This document shows positions 1 through 7,358 of a stretch of 10,342 nt of DNA, piece by piece. Source of the stretch: Chloroflexota bacterium (lineage in GTDB: Bacteria; Chloroflexota; Limnocylindria; Limnocylindrales; CSP1-4); contig JACVXW010000041.1 in assembly GCA_015661135.1 (NCBI GenBank), positions 1 through 10,342 on the forward strand, written 5' to 3'. Every line of letters begins with the position of its first letter. Within the stretch, counting starts at the first letter, position 1. Below the pieces are notes generated by a model that saw nothing but the letters and a program-made list of their open reading frames with translations, made no database searches and was not told where the DNA came from. The position numbers and the translations under genes were made by a program.

Positions 1-445
1 TCCTTGCCTCTTCGGCGGCAGTCAACTCCTTCAGCGCGAAGGCGGTCGGCCACAGGGCGCCTTCGTCGAGGTTCGCCTCATCGCTGAAGCCGAACGTCGC
101 GTACCTCGAGTTGAACTTCTCCGCGGCCTGGAAGAAGCAGACGACCTTGCCGTCCCGGGCATACGCCGGCATCCCGTACCAGGTCTTCGGCGCGAGGTCC
201 GGCGCGGCGGCCTTGATGAGGGCATGGAGCCGCTCGGCCATGACCCGATCCGGTTCGGGCATCTCGGCGACCTTCGCGAGCAGGTCACTCTCCCCGTCGG
301 CCTTGCCCGAACGTGCGCCGCGGCGTGCCTCCGCCCGCATCTCCCTGGCGCGTTCCTTCATCGCGGCCTTTTCCTCGTCCGTCCACCCCTCGGACGTCTC
401 CTCGACCGCCGCGCCGCGCCTGCCGGGCTTCTGCGTGTCCTTCAT
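1..445 (-). CDS. DUF1801 (YdhG-like) protein, 3' end cut by window edge
   Basis: I translated this minus-strand frame directly. It starts at an ATG (445-443) and stays open to the window edge, giving about 148 residues. The N-terminal third is charged and probably flexible (begins MKDTQKPGRRG, with a GWTDEEKAAMKER segment). The rest carries the DUF1801 signature: PEPDRVMAERLHALI, then KTWYGMPAYARDGKVVCFF, then FNSRYATFGFSDEANLD and LWPTAFALKEL. Database members are small (about 110-150 residue) soluble proteins, some labelled YdhG or iron-chaperone-like because of a frataxin-like fold. The actual function is unknown. Only the last few residues should be missing. A strong ribosome binding site (GGGGAGGG, 8 bases before the ATG) fixes the start. 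It lies 88 bases downstream of the sortase gene on the same strand, so co-transcription is possible but not shown. Confidence 0.85.
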   Translation of the reverse strand, partial: MKDTQKPGRRGAAVEETSEGWTDEEKAAMKERAREMRAEARRGARSGKADGESDLLAKVAEMPEPDRVMAERLHALIKAAAPDLAPKTWYGMPAYARDGKVVCFFQAAEKFNSRYATFGFSDEANLDEGALWPTAFALKELTAAEEAR

Positions 446-452
446 TGCGGTT

Positions 453-460
453 CCCTCCCC
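453..460 (-). promoter_or_regulatory. Ribosome binding site of the DUF1801 gene
   Basis: On the minus strand this reads GGGGAGGG, which contains GGAGG, and the core ends 8 bases before the ATG at 445. It is one of the two clearest Shine-Dalgarno sequences in the window and it decides the start of the DUF1801 gene. About 25 bases further upstream (483-488) the minus strand reads TTGACT, a good -35-like hexamer. I see no matching -10 box, so I do not call a promoter. Confidence 0.6.
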
Positions 461-533
461 TGCGAATCTTGATGGGACGCCCAGTCAACTCCGCCGTTCC
501 GCGTGCCATGGACGCCCGCCACGCAAACCAGGA

Positions 534-1232
534 TCAGCCACAGACCGTCGGCCTGGCGACCGGGTGCGCGGCGTCGTGATCGGCGGCACCGGAGGACAGG
601 AAGCGGGCCACGACCTGCGTCTTGGGCCGGGTGCCCTTGGGTCCCTCGGAGGTCTGGAGCCAGACCTGCTCGGAGGTCGCCGCGATCGCGTCGTCGAGGT
701 CCAGCTGGTGACGCCGGACCTCGGTGATCTCGTACAGGAAAAGCTGGTCGTCGCTCGTGTAGACCTCGACGAGCATGCCCAGCATCCTGGCGCCATCGTT
801 GACCTTCGAGGCCTCGAGGATGGGCAGGAACATCCCGGTCCGGGCGTGGGCGTACAGGTAGGTGGCGCCGCCTGAGCCTGGTTGGCCGAGCGCCTCGAAG
901 TACATCGCAACGTCACAGGCGGGGTATGAGGGGTCCGGTTGCTTGATCACCGCGAGGTCGATCCCGAGGGCGGCCACGACGATCCTCGTTGCGAGACGGT
1001 CGGCAGGGAAGGTCGGGGTCGGGACCGGCGTCGGCGCACCCGATGGCCGCGGCGTCAGCGACGGGGCGATGGTCGGCGGCGCGGTGACAACGGTCGGCAC
1101 TTCGGACGGCTGCGGGCCCGCTTCAACCGGGGTTGTGTACGACAGCAGCCCGGCGGTCAGGAGGGCGACCCCGAACGCGGTCAGGAGCGCCGGCAGGAGG
1201 CGCGCGCGCAGGCGGAGGGCAAGACTGTCCAC
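534..1232 (-). CDS. Membrane-anchored sortase-like protein with Ser at the catalytic Cys position
   Basis: This is a 232-residue protein. Residues about 8-31 form a signal-anchor helix (LPALLTAFGVALLTAGLLSY). Residues about 38-76 are a Pro/Thr/Ser-rich stalk. The sortase-like domain follows from about residue 80 (ATRIVVAALGIDLAVIK). The conserved histidine is H129 in TYLYAHARTGMFLP. The strand that carries TLxTC in sortases reads VWLQTSEGP here, with Ser195 (codon TCC, 650-648) in place of the nucleophilic Cys. A candidate catalytic Arg is R202 or R210. The only cysteines are C106 (YPACDVAMYF) and C231. Sortases join or anchor surface proteins at the outer face of the membrane, but whether this one is active is uncertain. 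The start is GTG; an in-frame TAG lies three codons upstream, so no earlier start exists, and no clear ribosome binding site is seen. It is divergent from the TlpA-like gene, and no LPXTG-type substrate is encoded nearby. Confidence 0.75.
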   Translation of the reverse strand: MDSLALRLRARLLPALLTAFGVALLTAGLLSYTTPVEAGPQPSEVPTVVTAPPTIAPSLTPRPSGAPTPVPTPTFPADRLATRIVVAALGIDLAVIKQPDPSYPACDVAMYFEALGQPGSGGATYLYAHARTGMFLPILEASKVNDGARMLGMLVEVYTSDDQLFLYEITEVRRHQLDLDDAIAATSEQVWLQTSEGPKGTRPKTQVVARFLSSGAADHDAAHPVARPTVCG

Positions 1233-1254
1233 GGGCGAAGGCTAGCAGCGCTTC

Positions 1255-1269
1255 CGGGGCGGCGCCCCG
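1255..1269. repeat. Small GC hairpin in the divergent intergenic region
   Basis: CGGGGC GGC GCCCCG forms a 6-bp stem with a 3-base loop in the 65-bp gap between the divergent sortase and TlpA-like genes. It could be an operator or chance, since perfect short stems are common at this GC content. No T-run follows, so it is not a classical terminator. Confidence 0.3.
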
Positions 1270-1284
1270 ACCTGCTCGTACTGG

Positions 1285-1290
1285 TACCCT
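1285..1290 (+). promoter_or_regulatory. Possible -10 box for a leaderless TlpA-like transcript
   Basis: TACCCT fits the loose TANNNT -10 pattern and lies 7 bases before the ATG at 1298, a spacing that would start transcription at the initiation codon itself. No Shine-Dalgarno sequence precedes this ATG, which agrees with a leaderless message. There is no recognisable -35 box, so the call rests on weak evidence. Confidence 0.25.
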
Positions 1291-1297
1291 CGCCGCG

Positions 1298-1962
1298 ATG
1301 GGTCCTCGAGCGATCGTGGCCACGGGCCTTGTATCGGGCGCGATCGTCGCGGCGCTGGGACTGCTCGGCGCCGTGGCATTCCTGCCGGATCCCGCGGCGC
1401 AGGCGTCCCCATCGGCCGGTTCCCCGGCGGCATCCGGCGGACCCCCGGCGCCAACCCGTCCGGTTCGGCCAAGACGGGTGGGTCCGCCGAACCGGCGGCC
1501 GTGGCTTCGATCGGGGTGACCCTCTTCCACGTGGGTGAGCCGGCGCCGCCCTTGCGCCTGCCGCAGGTCGGTGGCGGCGAGATCAGCCTTGCGAGCCTGG
1601 CCGGCAAGCCGCTCTGGATCAACTTCATGCAGACGACCTGTCCGGCATGCGTCGACGAGTTCCCGCTGATGAACGGCTTCGCGGCTCGCTACGCGGACAC
1701 CGGCCTCGTGGTGGTCGCGATCGACATTCGCGAGGACGAGGGGACGGTCGCTGCGTTCGCCCAGAGCCTTAACGCGATCTTCCCGATCGGGCTGGACGCG
1801 GATGGTGCCGCGGCCACCGCCTGGGACGTCGCCGCGCTGCCGGTCCACTTCTGGGTGGACCGCGACGGGATCATCCGGGCCGGCGCGCTCGGCGGCATCG
1901 GGCCGGACACGATGGCGGAAAACCTCTCGCAGATCCTGCCGGGCGTCACCGTCACGCCGTAA
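1298..1962 (+). CDS. TlpA/ResA-like membrane-anchored thioredoxin, frame broken in the linker
   Basis: The catalytic part is the open frame 1501-1962 (153 residues from a GTG). It holds a redox-active CPAC motif (C47 and C50 in MQTTCPACVDEFP), a beta strand WINF before it, and the cis-proline loop ALPVHFWVDRDG (P114) of the TlpA/ResA/peroxiredoxin-like group. Such proteins reduce disulfides or act in cytochrome c maturation outside the membrane. No start exists upstream in that frame, yet the frame encodes a plausible Ala/Gly/Ser linker back to about 1441. The missing N-terminus lies in another frame: ATG at 1298 encodes MGPRAIVATGLVSGAIVAAL, a signal-anchor helix, followed by an Ala/Ser/Pro linker, but that frame stops at 1519. 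Adding one C to the C5 run at 1442-1446 joins the two into one 221-residue protein. As written, the gene is frameshifted. It converges on nuoN, whose reading frame overlaps it in antisense. Confidence 0.75.
1442..1446 (+). other. C5 homopolymer, probable site of the tlpA-like frameshift
   Basis: GGA CCCCC GGC: in the signal-anchor frame this gives GGPPAPT, then Arg-rich nonsense to a stop at 1519. With six C the reading becomes GGPPGANPSGSAKTGG and runs on into the thioredoxin domain. The exact position is inferred; anywhere between about 1385 and 1480 would also restore the frame, but the homopolymer is the simplest. Confidence 0.5.
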
Positions 1963-3392
1963 CGCCAGCTGGTCGCGGCCGGCCGCGCGGGTGCCCTCCG
2001 CGCCAGCTCGCGCCCGCCCCAGAGAAGGCGGCCGTGGCTGAGCGCCGGTTCCTCCGAGCTGGGTTCGCGCATGAACATGTAGACCACGACCCGGAGGTAG
2101 TAGAAGGCGGCTGCGGCGGCGTTCAGGACCGTGATCACGGCAAGGAACCCCAGGACCCCTACGCCGTCCTGGCTCGCCTGGACGGCGGGGAGGATCACGA
2201 GCGCCTTGGCGAAGAAGCCGGCCGTCGGCGGGATCCCGGTGAGCGACAGGAGGAAGAGCGTCATGAGGATCCCGAGCCACGGTTCGCGCCGCCCAAGGCC
2301 GGCGAACGTATCCAGGTTGGAGGTCACGCCGGCGCGCTTCTGAAGCGCGGCGATCACGGCGAACGCGCCGAGGTTCATGAACGAATACGCAGCGCCGTAA
2401 TAGATGAGCCCTTCGAGGCCCTCGATCCGGCCGGCCGCGAACGCCGCGAGGCCCACGAGCATGTAGCCGGTATGGGCGATGGAGCTGTAGGCCAGCATCC
2501 GCTTGACGTTCGTCTGCGTGAGCGCGACGAGGTTGCCGAGCGTCATCGTCAGGACGGCAAGGACCACGATGATCGCCAGCCAGTCCGCCTTGAGCGGCCC
2601 GAGGGCCTCCGCGAACAGCCGGAGGATCAGCGCAAACGCCCCGATCTTGGGTCCCACGGACAGGTAGCCGGTGACCGGGGTCGGTGATCCCTGGTACGCG
2701 TCCGGCGTCCAGTAGTGGAACGGGACCGCCGCGATCTTGAACGCGACGCCGGTCGTCATGAAGGCCAGCCCCAGGGCGAGCCCGGTCGAGACGCCGCCGC
2801 TGGCGGCGAGCGCGGCGAGACCCTCGGCGACCTCGGCGACCCGCGTGGTGCCGGTCAGGCCCCAGACGAAGGCGAGGCCGAACAGGAAGATCGCCGAACT
2901 GAACGAGCCGAGGAGGAAGTACTTGATCGCGCCCTCGGTCGAGTAACCGTCGCTCTTGTGGTAGCCGGCGAGGAGGTAGCCCGGCAGGATCATCAGCTCC
3001 AGGCCGATGAACAGCACCAGCAGGTCTGCCGACGCGGCGAGGAGCATGGCGCCGGTCATGGCGAAGACGAGGACGATCGCGAACTCGGCCAGCGGCAGCC
3101 GCCGCGGCGCCAGGTAGTCCGGACCGAAGACGATCGTGAAGGCCACGATCAGGACGAACAGCCCGTCGAGGAACGTCGTCAGGGCGTCCACCTTGTAGGC
3201 CCCGCCGAACGCGGTCGCGTCCGTTGCGCCCGTGACGAGCGTCAGCAGGAAGATGATGGCGAGGCCACCGAGGCTCACGATCAGCACCGGGCTGTGGCGC
3301 CCGGGCCAGGCGATGTCCACCGCCACGAGGGCGGCGGCGAGGAGGATCGCCGCAGCAAGTGGCGCGATCGTGACGAGGTCCTGGAAGGTCAT
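1689..3392 (-). CDS. nuoN: NADH-quinone oxidoreductase subunit N, C-terminal helix lost
   Basis: NuoN is one of three antiporter-like proton-pumping membrane subunits of complex I. Residues 1-460 are a good NuoN, with about 13 membrane helices. E132 is in FIGLELMILPGYLLAGY, K157 in TEGAIKYFLLGS, K219 in GVAFKIAAVPFHYWTPDAYQG, K249 in SVGPKIGAFALI, K297 in NVKRMLAYSSIAHTGYM and K396 in AGFFAKALVI. The sequence then reads LSHGRLLWGG, where the final helix normally begins, and abruptly becomes Arg/Ala/Ser-rich (from about position 2012) with no stop until 1689. That tail is simply the antisense of the tlpA-like gene, and neither other minus-strand frame there encodes a hydrophobic helix. So this is a truncation, not a simple frameshift. 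The genuine part is about 3392-2013. The start ATG is 10 bases after the nuoM stop, with a weak AGGA ahead of it. Confidence 0.9.
   Translation of the reverse strand: MTFQDLVTIAPLAAAILLAAALVAVDIAWPGRHSPVLIVSLGGLAIIFLLTLVTGATDATAFGGAYKVDALTTFLDGLFVLIVAFTIVFGPDYLAPRRLPLAEFAIVLVFAMTGAMLLAASADLLVLFIGLELMILPGYLLAGYHKSDGYSTEGAIKYFLLGSFSSAIFLFGLAFVWGLTGTTRVAEVAEGLAALAASGGVSTGLALGLAFMTTGVAFKIAAVPFHYWTPDAYQGSPTPVTGYLSVGPKIGAFALILRLFAEALGPLKADWLAIIVVLAVLTMTLGNLVALTQTNVKRMLAYSSIAHTGYMLVGLAAFAAGRIEGLEGLIYYGAAYSFMNLGAFAVIAALQKRAGVTSNLDTFAGLGRREPWLGILMTLFLLSLTGIPPTAGFFAKALVILPAVQASQDGVGVLGFLAVITVLNAAAAAFYYLRVVVYMFMREPSSEEPALSHGRLLWGGRELARRAPARPAATSWRYGVTVTPGRICERFSAIVSGPMPPSAPARMIPSRSTQKWTGSAATSQAVAAAPSASSPIGKIALRLWANAATVPSSSRMSIATTTRPVSA
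1974..1987. repeat. 14-bp perfect palindrome after the TlpA-like gene
   Basis: CGCGGCCGGCCGCG lies 11 bases after the tlpA-like stop, inside the antisense extension of nuoN. As RNA it could fold into a stem of five pairs or more on either strand, but no U-tract follows. It is flanked by a direct repeat CGCCAGCT at 1963-1970 and 2001-2008. It may be a remnant of the convergent terminator region. Confidence 0.4.
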
Positions 3393-3402
3393 CGGGCCGG
3401 TC

Positions 3403-5052
3403 CTACGCGCCTTCCGCGGCCGGGGCGGCCGGGGCAGCGGGCTGCCGGCCGAACGGGATGGTCACGATCCGGACGACGACGACGGCAGCCACCAGCCCGA
3501 GGCCGATCGCGACGGCGATCGGATCGATCGCGATGGCCGTGCCCGACGCCCCGTCGCGGACGGCAACCTCGACCGAGCCGCTGATCGTGTCGAGGAGGAT
3601 TCCCGGGAACAGCCCGAACACCACCACGAGCGCACCGAGCGGCGCAAGGGTGAGGATCTCGACCGGGCTGATGTCGGTCAGGTGGTGGCCGAGGCCGGCA
3701 AGGAAGCCGGACAGTTCACCGAATGCGACCCGCTGGAACATCCACAGCAGGTACGCCGCAGCCAGGATCATCACGAGGGTTGCGACCGCGGCGGCGACCG
3801 GGCTCACCGCGAACGTGCCGACGAGGGTCAGGAACTCGCCCACGAAGCCGGACAGGCCGGGCAGGCCGACCGAGGCAAAGACGAAGAAGCCGAAGATCGC
3901 CGCGTAGACGGGCGTCCGCGCCGCGAGCCCGCCCATCTTCGCGATGGTCCGGTCATGCGTTCGCTCGTAGATCACCCCGACTAGGAGGAAGAGCGCGCCC
4001 GTGATCAGGCCGTGGTTGACCATCTGGAGGATCGCCCCGGCCATGCCCTGCGGCTGGAAGACGAAGATGCCCAGGGTCACGAAGCCCATGTGGCTGACCG
4101 ACGAGTACGCGACCAGCTTCTTGAGGTCCGGCTGGACGAGCGCCACGATCGCCCCGTAGATGATCGCGATCAGGCTCAGGACGATGATCGCCGGCGCGAA
4201 CGTCTGGGCCGCGTAGGGATACAGCGACAGGGTCCAGCGGATGAACCCGTAGGCGCCCAGTTTCAGGAGCACGGCCGCCAGGATCACCGAGCCGGCCGTC
4301 GGCGCCTCCACGTGGGCATCGGGCAGCCAGGTGTGGAACGGGAACATCGGGACCTTGATCGCGAAGGCCAGGAAGAACGCCCCGAAGGCCAGGAGCTGGA
4401 GGGTCGGATCGAAGCCGCCGCCCGTCGTGGCGAACTCGCGCAGCGCCTGGAAGTCGAAGGCGCCGGTCCAGTCGCCGCCATGGGCGTCCTGGAAGGCGAA
4501 GGCCGTGGCCAGGATCGCCACGAGCATCAGCAGCGAGCCGATCAGCGTGTACAGGACGAACTTGATCGTGGCGTAGATCCGGTTTGACCCGCCCCAGATC
4601 CCGATGATCAGGTACATCGGGACGAGGACGATCTCCCAGAAGATGTAGAACAGGAACGCGTCCAGGGCCAGGAACACGCCGATCATCCCGACCTCGAGGA
4701 TCAGGAAGGCGACCATGTACTCCTTGATCCGCGTCTGGATGGGCTTGAAGCTGGCCAGGATGCTGATCCAGGTCAGGGTCGTCGTCAGGACGACCAGGAC
4801 GAGCGACAGTCCGTCCACCCCGAGCTTGTACTCGATCCCGAAGGACGGGATCCAGCTCACCTTCTCGACGAACTGGAACAGTCCGCCCCGTCCGGCCGAG
4901 AACCCGATGACCAGGAGTAGGGACGCCACCCAGGCCGCGAGCGACGCGCCAAGCGCCACCGGGCGGGCGTAGCGGGACGGCAGGACGGCCACGAGGAGCG
5001 CGCCGGCCAGGGGCAGGAAGGTGATGAGTGTGAGGATCGGCAGCCCTTCCAT
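3403..5052 (-). CDS. nuoM: NADH-quinone oxidoreductase subunit M
   Basis: This is a complete 549-residue antiporter-like, proton-pumping subunit in the membrane arm of complex I, slightly longer than the E. coli protein. It has about 14 helices. The residues expected for proton transfer are present: E140 in IFWEIVLVPMYLIIGIWGG, K233 in AIKVPMFPFHTWLPDAHVEA, K264 in LLKLGAYGFIRW, the PDLKKLVAYSSVSHMGFV segment, H347 in QMVNHGLITGALF, and E406 in GLSGFVGEFLTLVG. The C-terminus ends in a short Ala/Pro-rich tail (PAAPAAPAAEGA). The ATG start is 3 bases after the nuoL stop, so translation is probably coupled. Nothing is missing. Confidence 0.97.
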   Translation of the reverse strand: MEGLPILTLITFLPLAGALLVAVLPSRYARPVALGASLAAWVASLLLVIGFSAGRGGLFQFVEKVSWIPSFGIEYKLGVDGLSLVLVVLTTTLTWISILASFKPIQTRIKEYMVAFLILEVGMIGVFLALDAFLFYIFWEIVLVPMYLIIGIWGGSNRIYATIKFVLYTLIGSLLMLVAILATAFAFQDAHGGDWTGAFDFQALREFATTGGGFDPTLQLLAFGAFFLAFAIKVPMFPFHTWLPDAHVEAPTAGSVILAAVLLKLGAYGFIRWTLSLYPYAAQTFAPAIIVLSLIAIIYGAIVALVQPDLKKLVAYSSVSHMGFVTLGIFVFQPQGMAGAILQMVNHGLITGALFLLVGVIYERTHDRTIAKMGGLAARTPVYAAIFGFFVFASVGLPGLSGFVGEFLTLVGTFAVSPVAAAVATLVMILAAAYLLWMFQRVAFGELSGFLAGLGHHLTDISPVEILTLAPLGALVVVFGLFPGILLDTISGSVEVAVRDGASGTAIAIDPIAVAIGLGLVAAVVVVRIVTIPFGRQPAAPAAPAAEGA

Positions 5053-5055
5053 GGC

Positions 5056-7044
5056 CTAGCCCCCGCCGATCATGAGGTACGAGCCGACCATCACGATGAG
5101 CCCGATGGCGATCCCGAAGGCGTAGTTCTGCACGCGTCCCGTCTGGACCCGGGCGAGTCCACCGCCGGACCGCTTCGTCAGCGCACCGATGCCGTTGACG
5201 ATCCCGTCCACGACCTTCGCGTCGAACCACCAGGCGGCCGCCGCGATGCGCCCGCCGATGACGATGAACAGGAGGTGGTTGAGTTCGTCGAACCACCACT
5301 TGTTGAGCGACGCGCGATACAGGAACGGCGCCCGGGCGCTGAGGGCCCGGACGCGCTCCGGGGTGGCCGGTCGCCGCAGGGAGCCGATCTCGACGCCGAA
5401 CAGGCGCCAGGCCGCGAGCATGCCGCCGGTCGCCACCGCGATGCTGATGAGGATCAGGACGCCGTCGATCCCGAAGATCGCGAACTCGGCCTCGTGGTGG
5501 CCCAGGATCTCCAGCCCTTGGTGGTAGACGGGTTCCAGCCAGCCCGCGAGGAGGCCGGGGCCGTGCTGCCCCAGGAGCGGACCGAGCGGCGGTCCCGGCC
5601 AGGCGAGGACGAGACCGAGGAGCACGGATGGGATGGCGAGGAGCCAAAGCGGGACGGTCATGACCCGCGGCGATTCGTGGATCTTTGGCTCGACTGCCTT
5701 GTCCACCCGGCTCTCGCCCCAGAAGGTCAGGCCGATGAGCCGGAACATGTAGAACGCCGTCATGACTGCCACGACCACGCCGATCGCCCAGACCCAGGCG
5801 AAGCCGAGCTTGAAGGCCTCGCCGAGGATCTCGTCCTTGGAAAAGAAGCCGGCCAGGGGCGGGATGCCCGAGATCGCGATTGCGCCGATCAGCATCGTCC
5901 GGTAGGTGTGCGGGATCTTCTTCGCGAGGCCACCCATCCGGCGCATGTCCTGCTCCTCGTGGACCGCGTGGATCACCGAGCCGGAGCCGAGGAACAACAG
6001 GCCCTTGAAGAAGCCGTGGGTCATGAGATGGAAGATCGCCGCGGTCCACGCGCCAACGCCGAGCGCCGCGAACATGTAGCCGAGCTGGGACAGCGTCGAA
6101 TAGGCCAGGACCCGCTTGATGTCCGTCTGGGTCATCGCGATGGACGCGGCGAGGAGCGCCGTGAAGATGCCGATCCCCGCGACCACCACCATCGCCTCCG
6201 GAGCGCTGGCGAAGATCGGGTTGGCCCGGGCCACGAGGTAGACCCCGGCGTTGACCATGGTCGCGGCATGGATGAGGGCAGAGACCGGGGTCGGGCCCTC
6301 CATCGCGTCCGGGAGCCAGACGTGGAGCGGGAACTGGGCGCTCTTGCCCATCGCCCCGGCAAAGATCAGCAGCGCGATGAGCCCGATCGGGATCGGGAAG
6401 GCCACGAGCGTCTCGCTCGTGAGGACATTGATCGAGTCCCGGATGTTCAGCGTCCCGGTGTTCACCCAGATCGCCATGATCCCGAGCGCGAAGCCCACGT
6501 CCCCGACGCGGTTGACGATGAACGCCTTCTTGCTGGCGAGGGCCGCGGAGTTCTTGCGGTACCAGAACCCGATGAGCAGATAGCTGGACAGGCCCACCAG
6601 CTCCCAGGCCACGAAGACCGTCAGCCAGCTGTCCCCGAGGACCAGCAGGAGCATCGAGAACATGAACAGGTTGAGGTAGGCGAAGAACCGCCAATAGCCC
6701 GGATCGTGACTCATGTAGCCGATCGAGTAGACGTGCACGAGCAGGCCGACTGTCGTGACGACGATGAGCAGGACGGCGGTCAGGTTGTCCACGAAGAGGG
6801 CGGCTTCCACGTGGAAGGCCCCGGCCGGGATCCAGTCCCAGAGCTTGACCGTGTGGCCATCTTCGCCGAGGCCGCCGGTGAGCGCCGTGACCACGACGAC
6901 CATCGCGATCGCCCAGGACAGGCCGACCGCGGCGACCGGCACGATGTGGGCGCGCTTGCCGAGCCGCCGCCCCACGGCGGCAGTGAACAGGAATCCGGCG
7001 ATCGGCAGCGCCGCGATGAGCGGGATCAGGGTGTCCATGCTCAC
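5056..7044 (-). CDS. nuoL: NADH-quinone oxidoreductase subunit L
   Basis: This is the distal proton-pumping subunit of complex I, 662 residues and complete. It contains E148 (FVAWELVGLSSYLLIGFW), K234 and H241 (GKSAQFPLHVWLPDAMEGPT), H259 (SALIHAATMVNAGVYLVA), K310 (DIKRVLAYSTLSQLGYM), H339/H343/K347 (FHLMTHGFFKGLLFLGSG) and K403 (GFFSKDEILG). These are the conserved channel residues of the family. The C-terminal third carries the hydrophilic and amphipathic stretch expected for the long lateral helix (about residues 590-630) and a last anchoring helix (NYAFGIAIGLIVMVGSYLMI). The GTG at 7044 overlaps the nuoK stop (GTGA) by three bases. An ATG two codons later (7038) is an equally possible start. 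No clear ribosome binding site is present, which fits translational coupling to nuoK. Confidence 0.97.
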   Translation of the reverse strand: MSMDTLIPLIAALPIAGFLFTAAVGRRLGKRAHIVPVAAVGLSWAIAMVVVVTALTGGLGEDGHTVKLWDWIPAGAFHVEAALFVDNLTAVLLIVVTTVGLLVHVYSIGYMSHDPGYWRFFAYLNLFMFSMLLLVLGDSWLTVFVAWELVGLSSYLLIGFWYRKNSAALASKKAFIVNRVGDVGFALGIMAIWVNTGTLNIRDSINVLTSETLVAFPIPIGLIALLIFAGAMGKSAQFPLHVWLPDAMEGPTPVSALIHAATMVNAGVYLVARANPIFASAPEAMVVVAGIGIFTALLAASIAMTQTDIKRVLAYSTLSQLGYMFAALGVGAWTAAIFHLMTHGFFKGLLFLGSGSVIHAVHEEQDMRRMGGLAKKIPHTYRTMLIGAIAISGIPPLAGFFSKDEILGEAFKLGFAWVWAIGVVVAVMTAFYMFRLIGLTFWGESRVDKAVEPKIHESPRVMTVPLWLLAIPSVLLGLVLAWPGPPLGPLLGQHGPGLLAGWLEPVYHQGLEILGHHEAEFAIFGIDGVLILISIAVATGGMLAAWRLFGVEIGSLRRPATPERVRALSARAPFLYRASLNKWWFDELNHLLFIVIGGRIAAAAWWFDAKVVDGIVNGIGALTKRSGGGLARVQTGRVQNYAFGIAIGLIVMVGSYLMIGGG

Positions 7045-7358
7045 CGGCGCATCGCGTCGTACTCGTCCACCAGCGGCGTCTTCCGGTTGCGGTAGATCGC
7101 GATGATGATCGCGAGACCCACCGTGGCCTCGGCCGCGGCCACCGCCATGACCATCAACGCGATCACCGACGCGTCGGCGGCGAAGTCGGGGATGAAAGCC
7201 CCGAAGGCGATGATCGCGAGATTGACGGCGTTGAGCATCAGCTCGATCGACATCAGCATGCTGATCGCGTTGCGGCGGGCGAGGAACCCGAACGTGCCGA
7301 TCGCGAAGAGGCCGCCGGACAGGACGAGATAGGCGTCGAGCGAGTTGGCCAGGCCCAT
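7041..7358 (-). CDS. nuoK: NADH-quinone oxidoreductase subunit K
   Basis: This is a complete small membrane subunit of complex I, 105 residues with three helices, homologous to mitochondrial ND4L. The two membrane glutamates needed for proton translocation are present: E39 in SMLMSIELMLNAVNLAI and E77 in AVAAAEATVGLAIIIAIYR. The length is typical. The ATG overlaps the nuoJ stop by one base (TGATG), and a strong Shine-Dalgarno stretch lies inside the nuoJ 3' end. Its stop codon overlaps the start of nuoL. Confidence 0.97.
   Translation of the reverse strand: MGLANSLDAYLVLSGGLFAIGTFGFLARRNAISMLMSIELMLNAVNLAIIAFGAFIPDFAADASVIALMVMAVAAAEATVGLAIIIAIYRNRKTPLVDEYDAMRR

Noticed and set aside
483..488. 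TTGACT on the minus strand as a -35 promoter element for the DUF1801 gene
   Set aside because: It is a good hexamer by itself, but no -10-like sequence sits at 15-19 bases downstream, so I did not call a promoter.
501..515. GCGT/ACGC stem as a terminator after the sortase gene
   Set aside because: It has only four base pairs with a seven-base loop and no T-run; it is too weak to support.
111..875. Plus-strand open frame across the DUF1801 and sortase genes
   Set aside because: The opposite strand gives the DUF1801 signature and a sortase-like domain. This frame bridges both genes and the gap between them with no recognisable content.
1123..2280. Minus-strand open frame of 385 codons over the tlpA-like gene and the nuoN 3' part
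   Set aside because: It is Arg/Gly/Pro/Asp-rich without a domain. I checked it and the other minus frames for the missing NuoN helix 14 and found none.
2715..3584. Plus-strand open frame opposite nuoN and the end of nuoM
   Set aside because: It is a highly charged Glu/Arg/Asp/Gln shadow with no domain; the complementary strand encodes conserved NuoN.
3953..6694. Minus-strand open frame of 913 codons spanning parts of nuoL and nuoM
   Set aside because: It is a +1 shadow of two real genes: Arg/Pro/Asp/Gly-rich, with no membrane helices, and it crosses the nuoL-nuoM junction.
5275..7095. Long plus-strand open frame (606 codons) across nuoL
   Set aside because: It is antisense to an unmistakable, complete nuoL and translates into Asp/Arg/Glu/His-rich sequence with no domain. 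It is a typical GC-rich codon shadow.
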